This document shows, in pieces, positions 20,884 to 31,289 of a stretch of DNA of 64,000 nt (its first letter is position 1; each line of letters starts with the position of its first letter). Location: positions 5,367,204 to 5,431,203 of the forward strand of contig OX235273.1 in assembly GCA_944472155.2 (NCBI GenBank), given 5' to 3'. The notes under the pieces are model-generated. The model searched no databases, was not told the origin of the DNA, and saw only the letters and a program-made list of their open reading frames with translations. The DNA is from Trichobilharzia szidati. Taxonomy: Eukaryota > Platyhelminthes > Trematoda > Strigeidida > Schistosomatidae. The position numbers and the translations under genes were made by a program.

Positions 20884-21383
20884 AGAAATCTGCTTGTATC
20901 AGTTTCCCATTCAAAGGAGGTGATGTACAAGAAGTAATTAAACGAAGACTCGATAAAGCTATCAAGAGAACTTATTGTGTTGCAAAACTTGTTATCCTTA
21001 ACACCACCACCAAGCGAGTGCTTCAACAATCTGGGAAAGACCAGCACAAGCCAATCCTCAACACTTTAAACTGCGTATATCAGTTTGAGTGTGTTTGTGG
21101 AAGCAAACACAAAGGTTGTACAGAAAGGCGATTGTCTACTCGTATTATGGAGTATTTGCCAAAATGGTTGAAAACAGCTGAGTGCAAAGTGCCAAAATGT
21201 TCAATAACAAAACATCTTGTGGACTATGGACATGATATTGACGCGGTAAAGTCATTTACTGTTGTCAGCAGAGAAAGAAACAGGAAGAAGCTTGCAATTG
21301 CAGAGGCTTGTGCAATCCGAATTCATAAACGAGATCTGTGTGTACAAAAGGAGATGGTCGTCACTCTGAATCTACCATGGTAA
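20884..21383 (+). pseudogene. PLE-B C-terminal region with degenerate GIY-YIG endonuclease
   Basis: Reads FPFKGGDVQEVIKRRLDKAI, a shifted linker, then from about 21018 an open frame with NCVYQFECVCGSKHKGCTER (compare CIYKFTCICGSSYIGRTERR in the 42.8 kb PLE-B), ITKHLVDYGHDIDAVKSF, AEACAIRIHKRDLCVQKEMV and the usual final LPW. The YIG tripeptide is lost (KHKG in place of SYIG), so catalysis is unlikely although the frame is still open over 121 codons. No RT remains upstream. Confidence 0.8.
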
Positions 21384-21694
21384 TACGTTTTACTTATTAT
21401 TCTACCTCTTATTATTATTATTCTTGATTCATTTAAAACTATCCTTTATCAGTAGCATTATCTTAACTCACTTCAACATTTTTATTATTATTGTTATTAT
21501 TATTATAACTATTACTGTTGATATTACTCTGTTCGCGATTCTTGATATATTCTCTAATGACTAATTGTTTTTGTGAGTGATGTAATTGAAGCGTAATGCA
21601 ATTTATCTTAATTTTAATCTCTCATACTCCCTCTCCCCTTATCTGTTTGAACATTACCTGGAAAACATTCGCACCTGGCTTTCTGCATGGATAA
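21384..21694. other. ATT-rich sequence
   Basis: (ATT)n-like runs at 21406-21422 and 21483-21510. No gene. Confidence 0.5.
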
Positions 21695-21905
21695 TGCTTT
21701 GCTAGTTGAAACGATGAGCGTTGGGTTCTGATCTCAGAAGGAACACACTCACTTACTGTGGATGCAGATACATCCGGCTGACGAGTCCTAAATTGGATCA
21801 ATCATTCTTCTGTCATTCCACTGCTAGCCACCATCAGCCTTAAGACCTTGAGGAGGCATCTCTACGAGGGACTGACATGTCAACTTAGACCAAGAGTATC
21901 CGTCT
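21695..21905 (+). repeat. SINE-A, partial and diverged
   Basis: GGGTTCTGATCTCAGAAGG, GCAGATACATCCGG, the hammerhead core CTGACGAG, then TCCTAAATTGGA. The expected GAAA is replaced by TCAA, so the ribozyme is broken. The 3' part (CATTCCACTGCTAGCCACC) and a further tail (GAGGCATCTCTACGAGGG) follow. Confidence 0.65.
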
Positions 21906-22196
21906 AATAAAACTCAGTCTGCCTCAAATACCAAATAAATTAAAACAAATCGTGAAGGTTAGATTTCAGTGTGCACTGAAAGCGGACTATGCGAAGTGGT
22001 ATTATTCTGTAGGTTATGAAGAAGGTGTGACGAGATTTTGGGAGAACACTGTTTGATTAAACCAAGTGGAGTGATGAGTGGAAGATAGTGTATCTCATTC
22101 CTTTTTCAAAATTACGCTTTACGTAAATTCCTGCAGATGAACTAAATCTCTTCAGGAGATATATTAGAGACTGAATGTAAAATCTCTACACGTCAT

Positions 22197-22436
22197 CGTA
22201 CTGGGTGCATTGGTAGTTCGGGAGTAAACTGCTGATCAATCATGCATATGGCCCGTGGATCTATTCTTGGCTGGCGCATTTCTGAAACACAATAAGCTGG
22301 CTGTAAGGCCGGTAAATAGGGAAGGCTGGGCATGGGGTTGGCGACCCAATACCGTGAAAATGAAACCACTGCTGTCGTGGCTTCAGAGCCCAAGCCCGAA
22401 GCCGTATGTTCCACTCAGAAAGTAAAGGAATAAAAT
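22197..22436 (+). repeat. SINE-C, diverged full-length copy
   Basis: GTGCATTGGTAGTTCGGGAG, CCGTGGATCTATTC (decayed B box), GGGCATGGGGTTGGCGACCC, CCAAGCCCGAAGCCGTATG, TTCCACTCAGAAAG and an A-rich end. It has the same head-middle-tail order as 19734-19974. Confidence 0.65.
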
Positions 22437-22445
22437 TAACAAAAT

Positions 22446-22575
22446 AAGATAAAGCGTACTGGTGAACAGTCCCAAACTGGGACTAAACAGCTAGGCAGTA
22501 CTCCTAGGTTTTCCAAAGGTCAGCTCATGATGAAATCCTTCAACCAATCAAACAAAATCCCTACAAAACCAATAC
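22446..22575 (+). repeat. SINE-B, 3' half
   Basis: GCGTACTGGTGAACAGTCCC, AAACTGGGACTAAACAGC, TTTTCCAAAGG, CATGATGAAATCC and the canonical end ACCAATACTTG. It lacks the tRNA-like part. Confidence 0.7.
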
Positions 22576-23931
22576 TTGCGAAATAAAATAAACAATAAAT
22601 AATCACCATACAAGAAAATGGATGTCCTGCTAGATTCGTTGACAGAAAACCAACTGTCGCTGAAGGTCTCATCCGTTCTTAAAACAACTCTCTCCATGAA
22701 TATGAAATTTTAAGGTGGCGTTGAGGAAGAAATTCTTGAAAATCGCCTTTCCAAGTGTTTGGAAGAATATTTTAGGCAGTCATTTTGCGAATCACATTTT
22801 CCAGCAGACGGTTAACCGAGGCATGATATCGCTTTTGACTATCTCACTGTGTATTTAGCAATTTAATTGTCCCTCTATAGCGAAGTGGCTTGGCTTTAAG
22901 CATTGTCACGTCCATGAAGGCATTTGAGAACGCTATCCAGACTGGTTAGTCATAAAAGGGGAAAAATGAATACCAATATTTCCGTCCCCAAGCACCTTTT
23001 CCGCACTGGATAATGAGAACCCCTGTATATAACTATTTCACAGTAATACACAAAATTTCCCAATTTCTCACTCCATTTATACAAATGGTCAAATCGATGG
23101 CCACTCAGGTTCTGAAACCATATCGCTGCTTTGAAAGGCACTATAGACACTCATTCGCTTTATCATGACCATACCATAATTTTGTATCACTTACTGACTT
23201 TTTTATTTTTTCCTGACATCACTTTCTTTGAGATGTTTGGTCGGATCTTGTATAGGATCTTGAAGGATTTCTCAGTTGAAGCTGAGTGTCCTGTCAAGTG
23301 GTTACCAGATGATGTAACTTCTGACTGAGTTTTAATAAATCTCTTAATTCTGATTCGTTGTTCAAGGTCATTTTTGGTGGTGGCCCTATACTTTAACTCT
23401 GGTTCAATGAGCAAGTGATAGGAAGACAACTGGTGATATTGATCAATCATTTCATAAACATTCAAAAAATCGATGCTCTTCACTGGCATATATAAATTTA
23501 TTGAACATGGCAAAGTTCAACAATAGCATCCCAAAGTATGCGAACGCACAAGTGACCTTCACCAGACCAATCATAAAAATAAGTGATTTTCGCACATGAA
23601 ATGACGTATATTTACAAGAAAATGCATGAAAACACATTAAACAGGGTTTCTTTCTCTGACATGACTTAAAAATACGTCCCAGTTTATAATGAGGAGTGTC
23701 AATTGCTGAGTTAGACTAGTTTTTGTACATATATGTATTCACCGAGGTGGCCAAAGACGAGCTGTTTTTGTGAATTGTTTGTCTCTCTTGTCCTGTTGTG
23801 CAGTCTTCCCCCAAAAACCCTCGGTTGAGTTATTATGGTTTCCAGTAAGAAGGTCGACAACTAATTACCAGGGAAAAATGGATAGGAAAACAAATTCAAA
23901 TTAAGGACATCAACTCTAAATCTCTCCCTAG
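22576..23931. other. Unassigned sequence, about 1.36 kb
   Basis: No recognised repeat or gene. Open frames at 22950-23637 lack family features or splice context. Confidence 0.4.
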
Positions 23932-24042
23932 TCGTAAACCTAACTTTAAACCTGACACTAACCCTAATTACAACCCTTATCCTAACCGCAAACCTAACGC
24001 TAATGCTAATTATGACCCTGATCCTAACCCTAACCCTAACGA
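23932..24042 (-). repeat. Telomere-like interstitial repeat
   Basis: Hexamers drifting around CCCTAA on the plus strand (TTAGGG on the minus), with CCTAACCCTAACCCTAACG as the cleanest part at about 24024-24042. TTAGGG is the metazoan telomere unit. The array is degenerate and only about 110 bp long. Confidence 0.65.
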
Positions 24043-24967
24043 GATATTACCACTTTGTCCAAACAGTACTTAGAAAGGTGATTTGAGTGAAATTTGCTGC
24101 TTAGTTGGTGAAAAGCCTTGATATTTCAGATATGATAATAACAGGTGCCATCAGCCAATGACCAGCATGCGTTCAAGGTCACTGGAGCTTTCGCACTCCT
24201 GGGACGCTATTATTGAACTTCGCCATGAACATATATATCGGATGAACTTGTTGTTAATGTTGTTTCTGGATGCCTATCCAAGAATTGATTGTTTTAAAGC
24301 GTACTGAAACACGTATACACTGGCAACAACTACGCACACAATAAACATGTGTATGAACAAATTTTAGTCTAAATAAATTCGACGACATACAATAATTATG
24401 CCTAATAATCATTAGAATAATCAATTATTGTAGTCAACAATAATCAATCACATAAGATGGACGAAGCTTTACATAAGCCCACGTAGCATTTCAAAACACA
24501 TTGAACATTAAGTCTGACCTTTTTGGGTCGTTTATGTCAACAAAGAATAACAATTTATGATTTATAATACTTGAAATTTAGTATTCAATAGAGATAGAAA
24601 AGGATGATGAATCATAAGTTGCAAGAGGAGGGTGGTTTCAGATTTCGTATTACACGTTTGTTAAAAATGTTCAAATTACGTGCCATTTACCGTTTGTTTT
24701 TCAAGCATAACTATTAATATGTTATATCATTTGATTGCCAGGTAAACAATGTTATGTCATGCATGCTTGTGCTGAAGTAGAAGGAAGTGTATATATTGAC
24801 AATTGAACAAGCTATTCAATAATAAAGTGTTGACCTTGAAATTTAAATTTGCCGCGCTTATTTTCATCAATAGTTCAGACGTGTTTAAAGCTATAAAATT
24901 GAAATGATTCAATAGTATTCTATAGTTCTGAGTGAAACATTGGGCTTTGTAATAATAATTATAACGA
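24043..24967. other. AT-rich sequence without a recognised feature
   Basis: No gene or known element. Confidence 0.45.
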
Positions 24968-25064
24968 TAACATATTTATTCTTGACGGTATTTATAAAAT
25001 GTGCAGAGTTATCACAGCAGTTTATTTCATGATATTTTCCTTTGGTACAATATTTTCAAGAGTT

Positions 25065-25450
25065 GGTTTGTAAGGATTAGATTTGTTTTCACGAGACTGA
25101 CGACAGATTGATATCAATTAGAGAGCCATTGAAAACCAATACTGGAGTACTGGACAGCCAACTGTTTTTTCCTTGTTTGGGAATCATCAGCAGTACGCAC
25201 CCACCTCCAAGGTTCGAAACCAGCACCTTCCGGTTACAAGGCAAGCTCGTAAACCATTCAGCCGCTAGGACCCAACTCTATGGACCATGAATTCTAACTT
25301 CTACCAATTCGTGATATTACTGCTACCACCGACCAGTGTCATCGGTGGGAAATCCATCCTCACACTTGACTGGATGGACCTCACTGATCACGAATTCTTA
25401 CTAGAACTCCAGGAAACCCCATCCTGTAGCAACTCCCTAGCGAGCATCAG
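25065..25450 (-). repeat. SINE-B, long form, minus strand
   Basis: From the right: 5' head (GTAAGAATTCGTGATCAGTG), tRNA-like part (AAGCTTGCCTTGTAACCGG in inverted text), then GGAGTACTGG and the 3' end with GTAAGGATTAGATTTG. It lies head to head with the next copy. Confidence 0.7.
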
Positions 25451-25454
25451 ATGA

Positions 25455-25690
25455 ATTTTTAAAGAGTTGACTTGTAAGGACTAGATTTGTTTTTACAAGT
25501 ATGACCACGGATTGATATCAGTGGTATACGAGCTTGCCTTGTAACCGGAAGGTGCTGGGTTCGAATCCCAGTGAATGCGTACTGCTGGTGATTCCCAAAC
25601 TAGTTGAGTGAAACAGCTGGCTGTCCAGTACTCCAGTGCTGGTTTTCAATGGTTCTCTAACTGATATCAATCCGTGGTCAAACTCGTGAA
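25455..25690 (+). repeat. SINE-B, plus strand
   Basis: GTATACGAGCTTGCCTTG, B box GGGTTCGAATCCC, GCGTACTGCTGGTGATTCCC, GTGAAACAGCTGG, TGTCCAGTACTCC, then TTTTCAATGGTTCTC. The hammerhead-like stem I halves GTACTG and CAGTAC are kept. The core reads CTGGTGA, one base off CTGANGA. Confidence 0.75.
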
Positions 25691-25805
25691 AATATTAATT
25701 GTCAGTATATCCTGTGACAGACACATTAGTTTCTGAACTGAAGAACAAACTATTCCATAATGATAATACCTGCTTTGTCTCCTTCAAGAAATATACGATG
25801 TCGAT

Positions 25806-26643
25806 TTCGGTGGAAGCCAGTTGTAAGATGCTCAGAAACACATTCTGAAACTTAAGGACATAAGTGAAGAACAGTCATCTCATGTACTGGAACACGTTGC
25901 CATCCACAACCAAACCTTTCCTCATGTTTAGCTGGAACTCGTGAGTCGGAAGCGTGTAAACATTTTGAATACACACGAGTGTAGATAACACCATTAGAGG
26001 TCATATTTCAATCGATGAAAACAAAGTGAATCGGAGAAAATGTATGCAAAGAGAGATTTAAATTTTCGGTAGCCCAAGTTATAAGCAGGCCGCCAAGTTT
26101 GGGATCTCTGCTTCCTCCTGTCCTCTGAGATGATTTTTTAGCCGGCTGCATAATTCCCCGTTAGCTTTGATTTACTCTTCATAACAGACCTACGCCCAAC
26201 TTATGTTTTTTTCTTTCAAGTTCCAGTCGAAGGTCAGGTGAGTGATTTTACACAACAGGTTTCTCAGCGTATATCAAATCCATGCCAGTTGGTTGGGGTT
26301 CATGCTCGATCTACATACTTGCTGGCTGAAAGTACATTTTGTCTGCTTCGTCGTTAGGCTTCCTTTTCGCTTATTATTTCCAATTTGTCATATAATCCTC
26401 AGTTTAAAGTGCAGGCAGCTGTCAGACGTCCAGATCGGAAAGGATCCTGAACTTGACTCTGATTTCAGAAGGCTAATTGGTGCCTCAGAATACTATGTGC
26501 GAAACTGACGTGAGAATTTCAGAAAACTGATTGGAAGTACAACGGTTGTTTATTTCATCACCGACTATGGAACAGAACTACATGGTTGTTACAGAACAAA
26601 TCTATGAATAAACGTCAGCATAAATCACAATAGTACTTCCTAT
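25806..26643. other. Unassigned sequence
   Basis: No recognised element. An internal near-repeat (TTTCAGAAGGCTAATTGG and TTTCAGAAAACTGATTGG) lies at about 26464-26536. Confidence 0.4.
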
Positions 26644-27080
26644 CGTCTTGCGGATATCCTTGTGTTCATATACGCTGCCACCAATCACAAGTTCACAGAA
26701 GGCGCAGAAGTCAGCGAAGAGCTCTCCATTTTCATTCATTTCTCCAAGAGCTTCTCTACCCATGATGAGTTCTCTTTCTTATGTTGTCTCGTAGCAATTT
26801 GGCGTTCACGTATCCCATTAGTGTTTTAATGTCACCAACTGGAGTATTATCCATTTGTTGCCTGTAGTTATCTGTAGAAGTCTTCTATTTTTTCGACATC
26901 TGCGTTGTTTGTCAGTGCATAGCATTTTATAACTGAAACTTTCCTTCCTTTGAAATTGGATCTGACGGTTATTATCCTGCGCGACATCGCTTACCATCGC
27001 ACCAGTGCCTTCGTTGCCGTTGGTGACATCATGATAGCCACACCATTGGTGTGTTCGTGGCTGACATTGACAGTAAATGT
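26644..27080 (-). mobile_element. RTE-A endonuclease fragment
   Basis: Collinear with 61915-62320 of the long RTE-A: TTCATTTCTCCAAGAGCTTC, CCCATGATGAGTTCTC, TTAATGTCACCAACTGGAG and GTTGGTGACATCATGATAGC. This is the APE-type endonuclease middle, without RT and without the 3' end, so it is an internal relic rather than a normal 5' truncation. Frames are broken. Confidence 0.8.
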
Positions 27081-27334
27081 TGGTACTGGAAATGCTTTTC
27101 GTGACGCGCTGAGTCACTGAACTATATAGAAAAATTGACCTCAGTTCATACATTAAAAATAGATTTGAAAGTCTTGAAGACTTATTTCATTGCTGTTTCT
27201 TGAAAATCGAGCGAACGTTTTTCAACAAAATATAATAAATTTACAGTTTTCTGAAGAGTAGTCGGAATAAAATAACTCTTTGTGAATCGGCGGTATTTTA
27301 AATTTAGAAGATGGAATATCGTTCACCTAATGTT

Positions 27335-27585
27335 AAATATATGCGCCATTGGTTCGATAATAAAATGCTTGCCAGTCACATTAGAGGTCCGAGTCCGATT
27401 CCCAGTTGATGCACTCATAAACCCCTCGTAGCGTACTGAACCGTATTAGGCCCTGGAAAGTGGGATGGTTGGGCCTAAGGCTAGCAATCCCACTTCGTAA
27501 AAACAACAGCACTACTAACAGTGAAACTTGAAATTCTGAAGCCGTATATCTCTTTCCACTCTGAAAGGAATCGATGAAGATAAAT
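27335..27585 (+). repeat. SINE-C, diverged copy
   Basis: GCGCCATTGGTTCGATAATA, B-box-like GAGTCCGATTCCC, GGTTGGGCCTAAGGCTAGC, AATCCCACTTCGTAAAAAC, TGAAGCCGTATATC and a tail ending in AATAATAGTAAT. Confidence 0.65.
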
Positions 27586-27879
27586 AATAGTAATATCAGA
27601 TGTAATCATGAACTACCATCAGTAAAAGAACCAATGGAAAAAAGGAAGTACTGGGATGCAATTCCATATTAGTTTGTTTATTAGATATATCACACAGTGA
27701 AGAAACAGTATTATTTACTGGATGACGTTTCGTACAAAATTTATTATTGTTCATAATCATATCAATTGTGATCACACGACTTTGACACTTGAGTTTTATA
27801 GTTTTCTTTGTTTTCTCTTATTCGTCGTTGGGGTAGTAGAATTTTCCAGATATCTGGGACACGTGTGGATTCATTCCTA

Positions 27880-28516
27880 TTACAAATACTCATTGTCAGT
27901 TGATTCGATAAACAAAGCTTTTGTTATCAATCTCTCCCTCCACCCTGTGACATTACATTTTAAAACTGTCATTTTATCCCATCCCATCCTGTTGTATGGT
28001 TGTGTGTAACTGCATGCAGTGAGTGCTGTAGCTGAACTATTCCCTAGATTTCTTATCTCATTCGAGTCAACCAATCTAGATTTCGCTAAGTTTTTATGTT
28101 CAGCTAGTCTGACTGCCCCCGTTCTACTAGTTTGACCTATGTATTTGACCTGACAATCATTCAAGCAGGGTATTAGACAAACTAAACTGTTTTGTTTTAA
28201 AAGCTCCACAGGATTGTTCCTGTAACCGACAAAGCTTGTTTCTAATTGAGTTTGTGGGTTTGAATGCCATTTTTATTCCTTCCTTGTTAAGAATTCTGCG
28301 TAAGGCTTCCGAGGTCCTTTCCTTGTGTGGAATTACTACTGATGATTTAGACTCCTTATTATTGGTGTCGTCATTAATATTATTATTATTATCACTATTA
28401 TTATTATTATCATTATTACTGTTATTATCACCATCGCTACTATCACTATTTATTTTATTTTTACATTTCCTTACATATTTCTTGATTAATTTATCCGGGT
28501 AATTATTAGGTTTCAA
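27880..28516 (-). pseudogene. PLE-A linker and GIY-YIG endonuclease
   Basis: The linker is an Asn/Asp/Ser low-complexity stretch (about 28370-28460) followed by KESKSSVVIP. After a frameshift near 28180-28209 come CLIPCLNDCQVKYIGQTSR, AVRLAEHKNLAKSRLVDS and YNRMGW. The YIG, Arg and Glu (AEH) positions expected of a GIY-YIG nuclease are all present, so this is the best-preserved PLE-A nuclease in the window. Confidence 0.75.
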
Positions 28517-28610
28517 AGCTTCTTATATGTGTATCAGTTCCTGTTTTAGATTTTATTTGGTACTATTTAGTTTTTCTGCTCTGTCATTTACACATTTCAC
28601 CAATCCTATT

Positions 28611-29000
28611 TTACTGACATACGATGGGATGATCGGAAGTCCAAATATCTGTTTGAGTGTATGGGTTTCCTGTAAACACTAGTGTGCTTAACTTCCCATC
28701 TTCTTTACTTTTTACGTTGCAATCTAACATTGGGAGCTCCCCTTCCTGACTTTCCAATTCATAAGTGAATTGAATTGCCTCCACCTTCGAGTTAATGTGT
28801 TCGAAAAACCTATCTATATCTTGTGTTCTAAGTACAGTGAATGTGTCATCTACATACCTCCACCATACTTGGGGGTGGGGATGAACATTCCAATCGCTAT
28901 GCTTTCCCATTTATCCATGAATATATCTGCTACAACTGTGGATATTGGTGATCCCATGGCAACTCCTTCAGTTTATTTGTATATTTTACCTTGAAATTTA
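28611..29000 (-). pseudogene. PLE-A reverse transcriptase fragment
   Basis: Minus-strand words: FKFQGKIYK, a stop, MGSPISTVVADIFMDKWESI, WWRYVDDTFTVLRTQDIDRF, FEHINSKVEAIQFTYELES, LPMLDC. The catalytic YVDD is intact, the second Pro of SPISP is replaced by Thr, and the frame shifts near 28910 and 28690. Confidence 0.8.
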
Positions 29001-29233
29001 AATACGGTGGAAGTCAAGCATAGCTGTACTCCCAGCATTATGTCCTCAAGTGGCACTTCTGTTCTAAGTTCGAGTTCTTGGTCAGAAATGAGTTCGTTTC
29101 TGACTGCCTCCTCAGCCATATTTATTGGTATTTATTTATTGGTACTGTGTGATATATCTAATAAACAAACTAATATGGAATTACTTACTACCACAGTGCC
29201 CAAGTTTTACACATATATTAAGTACTGGGATGC

Positions 29234-29574
29234 TTGAGCAGTACCGACCCATAACTACATCAGGCAGCATACTCAAGTTTCAAAGTGGACTCATTAGGAT
29301 ACACCTACTGTGTTGTAATCCACCAGTCCCCGTATCTTAACTTTTGCCGATTCACTGCCGACGTTATAAGTAAGTATCCTTCCTCACATCCAATATGATA
29401 GACATTATGGTTCACCACTTATCATTTGAAATCTAAGGAGCTGATCCTCTACTGAGTGTTTATATAAGTATTCTAAAACAAATAAATGTCTTAAGTGGCT
29501 GCTGGTCTCTTCTTATGCCGACTGGTTGGTTGGTTTTCAACAATGAATCAAGATCATTTCTGAAAGTTATAGTA
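29234..29574. other. Unassigned sequence
   Basis: No recognised feature. Confidence 0.35.
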
Positions 29575-29619
29575 TTTAAACATACGAGCACGAGCACGAA
29601 CAGACGAGCGCACTCTCTG

Positions 29620-30112
29620 ATAACCGACGAGAAAGAAAAAGAAGAAGAAATATCAAACATTACTGAAACTCTCAAGCAAAACAACTACCCATGGAACTTC
29701 ATCAAGAAAATCAACACAGACATTAAGTATGGCCAAAAACGCATTCCGAAAACATGGACATCAACAGTCGTCATTCCATATAGAGCAGAGACGTCAGATC
29801 AAATCATAAGATTACTCAATCAGCTCGACATTAGAGTTTTCTTCAAAACATCAGACACTTTTTAAAGCAACCTTGTCCATTTAAAAGGCCAAATCCCTAA
29901 AGATTCTCTATCTAATTGTGTCTATAAGATAAAATGCTTGGAATGTGATGCGGTATACATCGGACAAACATCTCGAGAAATCAAAATCAGAAGAAATGAA
30001 CACCGTAGAGCATCTCTTCGACCACCGAGAAATCCCGTTGAATTACAAAAAATTGAAAAATCATCAGCCATAGGTCTACATGCTATAGAATCAGGCCACA
30101 AAATTGATTTTG
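29620..30112 (+). pseudogene. PLE-D GIY-YIG endonuclease
   Basis: EEEISNITETLKQNNYPWNF, then IRVFFKTSDTF, a TAA, and NCVYKIKCLECDAVYIGQTS with REIKIRRNEHR, SSAIGLHAIESGHKIDFD. The YIG, the following Arg and NEH are present, so the nuclease core itself looks intact, but a stop at about 29863-29865 and the SINE insertion interrupt the protein. Confidence 0.75.
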
Positions 30113-30449
30113 ACCGTGACCAGTAGGGTACAGCAGGTTGAAGATGAGGCAGTAACTCATCTAAGAAGACATTGCGAAATGGTCGCACTATGTCGTGAAT
30201 TGGCAGAAGTTAGAATTCATGGACTGGCCACTGGATCGGGTCCCAGTGGCTCAATGGTCTACGAGCTCGCCTTGTAACCATAAGGTCTTGGGTTCGAATC
30301 CCGGTGGACGCGTACTGCTGAAGGGTCCCAAACTAGGACGAAACAGCCGTCCAGTACTCCCAGGTTTTCCAATGGTTCTCTAACTGATGTCAGGTCATGA
30401 TGAAATCCTCCATGCAATCAAACAAAATCCCTACCAAACCAATACTTGA
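30113..30449 (+). repeat. SINE-B long form inserted in PLE-D
   Basis: Head CCGTGACCAGTAGGGTACAG, GAATTGGCAGAAGTTAGAAT, the tRNA-like part (GGGTCCCAGTGGCTCAATGG, B box GGGTTCGAATCCC), hammerhead-like fold (30312-30357) and 3' end CCCTACCAAACCAATACTTG. PLE-D protein words resume directly afterwards. TTGA at both edges may be a short target duplication. Confidence 0.8.
30312..30357 (+). ncRNA. Hammerhead-like fold in SINE-B
   Basis: Stem I GTACTG (30312-30317) pairs with CAGTAC (30352-30357); core CTGAAGG (30318-30324); stem II GTCC with GGAC (30325-30328, 30336-30339); GAAA (30340-30343); a small stem III; triplet GTC (30349-30351). All three stems and the GAAA box are kept. The core differs from CUGANGA only at the last base (A to G), a position that normally matters, so this copy is probably inactive. 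Confidence 0.6.
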
Positions 30450-30957
30450 AAATATTGAAATAATCCAGAAAAACTTCAGAAATCACAAAGAACGTTTAAT
30501 GTCAGAAGCACTTCATATCAAATGGAATCCAAATTGACTGAATAGGAATGATGAACTAAAACAGAATCTGACCTGGTTACAACACCTCCCTCCCCCCGTC
30601 AAGTGACAAAACCAACACGAATGTGAAAAGCACTTTCATTATGTAAACACACGCTGCTTTTATAATCTTATACACTTATCAAATCCAACAGTCTACGCAT
30701 GGTGGTTTTGTTATCCTTACCAATTCACCAACTTGACAACCAAAAATGGCCCCAGACAGACGAAAGATGTTCAAGTTAGTAAACTTTATTTTGATATCAT
30801 AACAGACGTACTATTACCTTTGTTATCTGGTTTAGTTATCTTCATTGCTATTTTTACTTTCAATATGTCCCTTTAACTTGACCTATGTCTATTTTCTCAC
30901 CCCCTAACTGTCTGTTATATATATGCTGAGATTTTTAAATTCCGGTTTAATAATACT

Positions 30958-31003
30958 TTGATAAAGCTATTAGCAGCAGCATTAAATAGCGAAACGTCAG
31001 TAA
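30958..31003 (+). ncRNA. Hammerhead-like motif at the PLE-D terminus
   Basis: TTGATAA (core-like, two changes from CTGATGA), six-base stem II GCTATT/AATAGC around a CAG-rich loop, GAAA (30991-30994), then CGTC and AGT, which can pair with ACT just upstream. Hammerhead motifs in PLE terminal repeats are established knowledge; the altered core makes activity doubtful. Confidence 0.45.
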
Positions 31004-31020
31004 AAATAGTGATATCGTTT

Positions 31021-31289
31021 TGTTTTTCATTCATTGGGAAATACAAAACCTTTATTATACGAAAAGAAGATAAATAGTTTCGAAACCAGTCTCAAAGTCA
31101 AAGTCTGCTTACAATGAGTAATGCGAAACGCCTCTAATTTTATTCTCGTTTCAAAGTACACAGAAATATATAGAAATACATTGATCAGATAATTATTATC
31201 GTTCAATATTTTCACACATAAACACCTAAACAAGCTAACATAACTGGAGTGTTGAATAACCTTTGAGCTGAATTATTAATGAAAATGTC
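31021..31289. other. Unassigned sequence
   Basis: No recognised feature. Confidence 0.35.

Larger units (their letters stand above)
24968..25805 (+). repeat. Repeat U, interrupted by two SINE-B units
   Basis: The left part (24968-25060: GACGGTATTTATAAAATGTG, TGATATTTTCC, ATATTTTCAAGAG) and the right part (25690-25805: TATATCCTGTGACA, CTCCTTCAAGAAAT) match consecutive segments of 12010-12260. About 630 bp of SINE-B material lies between them. Confidence 0.65.
27660..29219 (-). mobile_element. PLE-A copy with 14-bp target duplication and inverted ends
   Basis: The element is flanked by AAGTACTGGGATGC at 27646-27659 and 29220-29233. It carries a perfect 36-bp inverted terminal pair (27660-27695 and 29147-29182; plus-strand left end AATTCCATATTAG), with a further 37 bp of terminal-repeat sequence on the right. 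Inside, on the minus strand, are the RT palm, an Asn-rich linker and a GIY-YIG endonuclease. The N-terminal RT is missing, so it is a 5'-truncated insertion with an inverted terminal repeat attached. Several frameshifts are present. Confidence 0.8.
29575..31020 (+). mobile_element. PLE-D C-terminal region and 3' end, split by SINE-B
   Basis: The left part (29575-30112) encodes the linker and GIY-YIG endonuclease. The right part (30450-30540) resumes with NIEIIQKNFRNHKERLMSEA and LHIKWNPN, then a long 3' untranslated end with a terminal stem structure near 30958-31003. The RT is absent. Confidence 0.75.

Noticed and set aside
26818..27153. A 111-codon minus-strand open frame as a gene
   Set aside because: It runs in the wrong frame of an RTE-A endonuclease relic.
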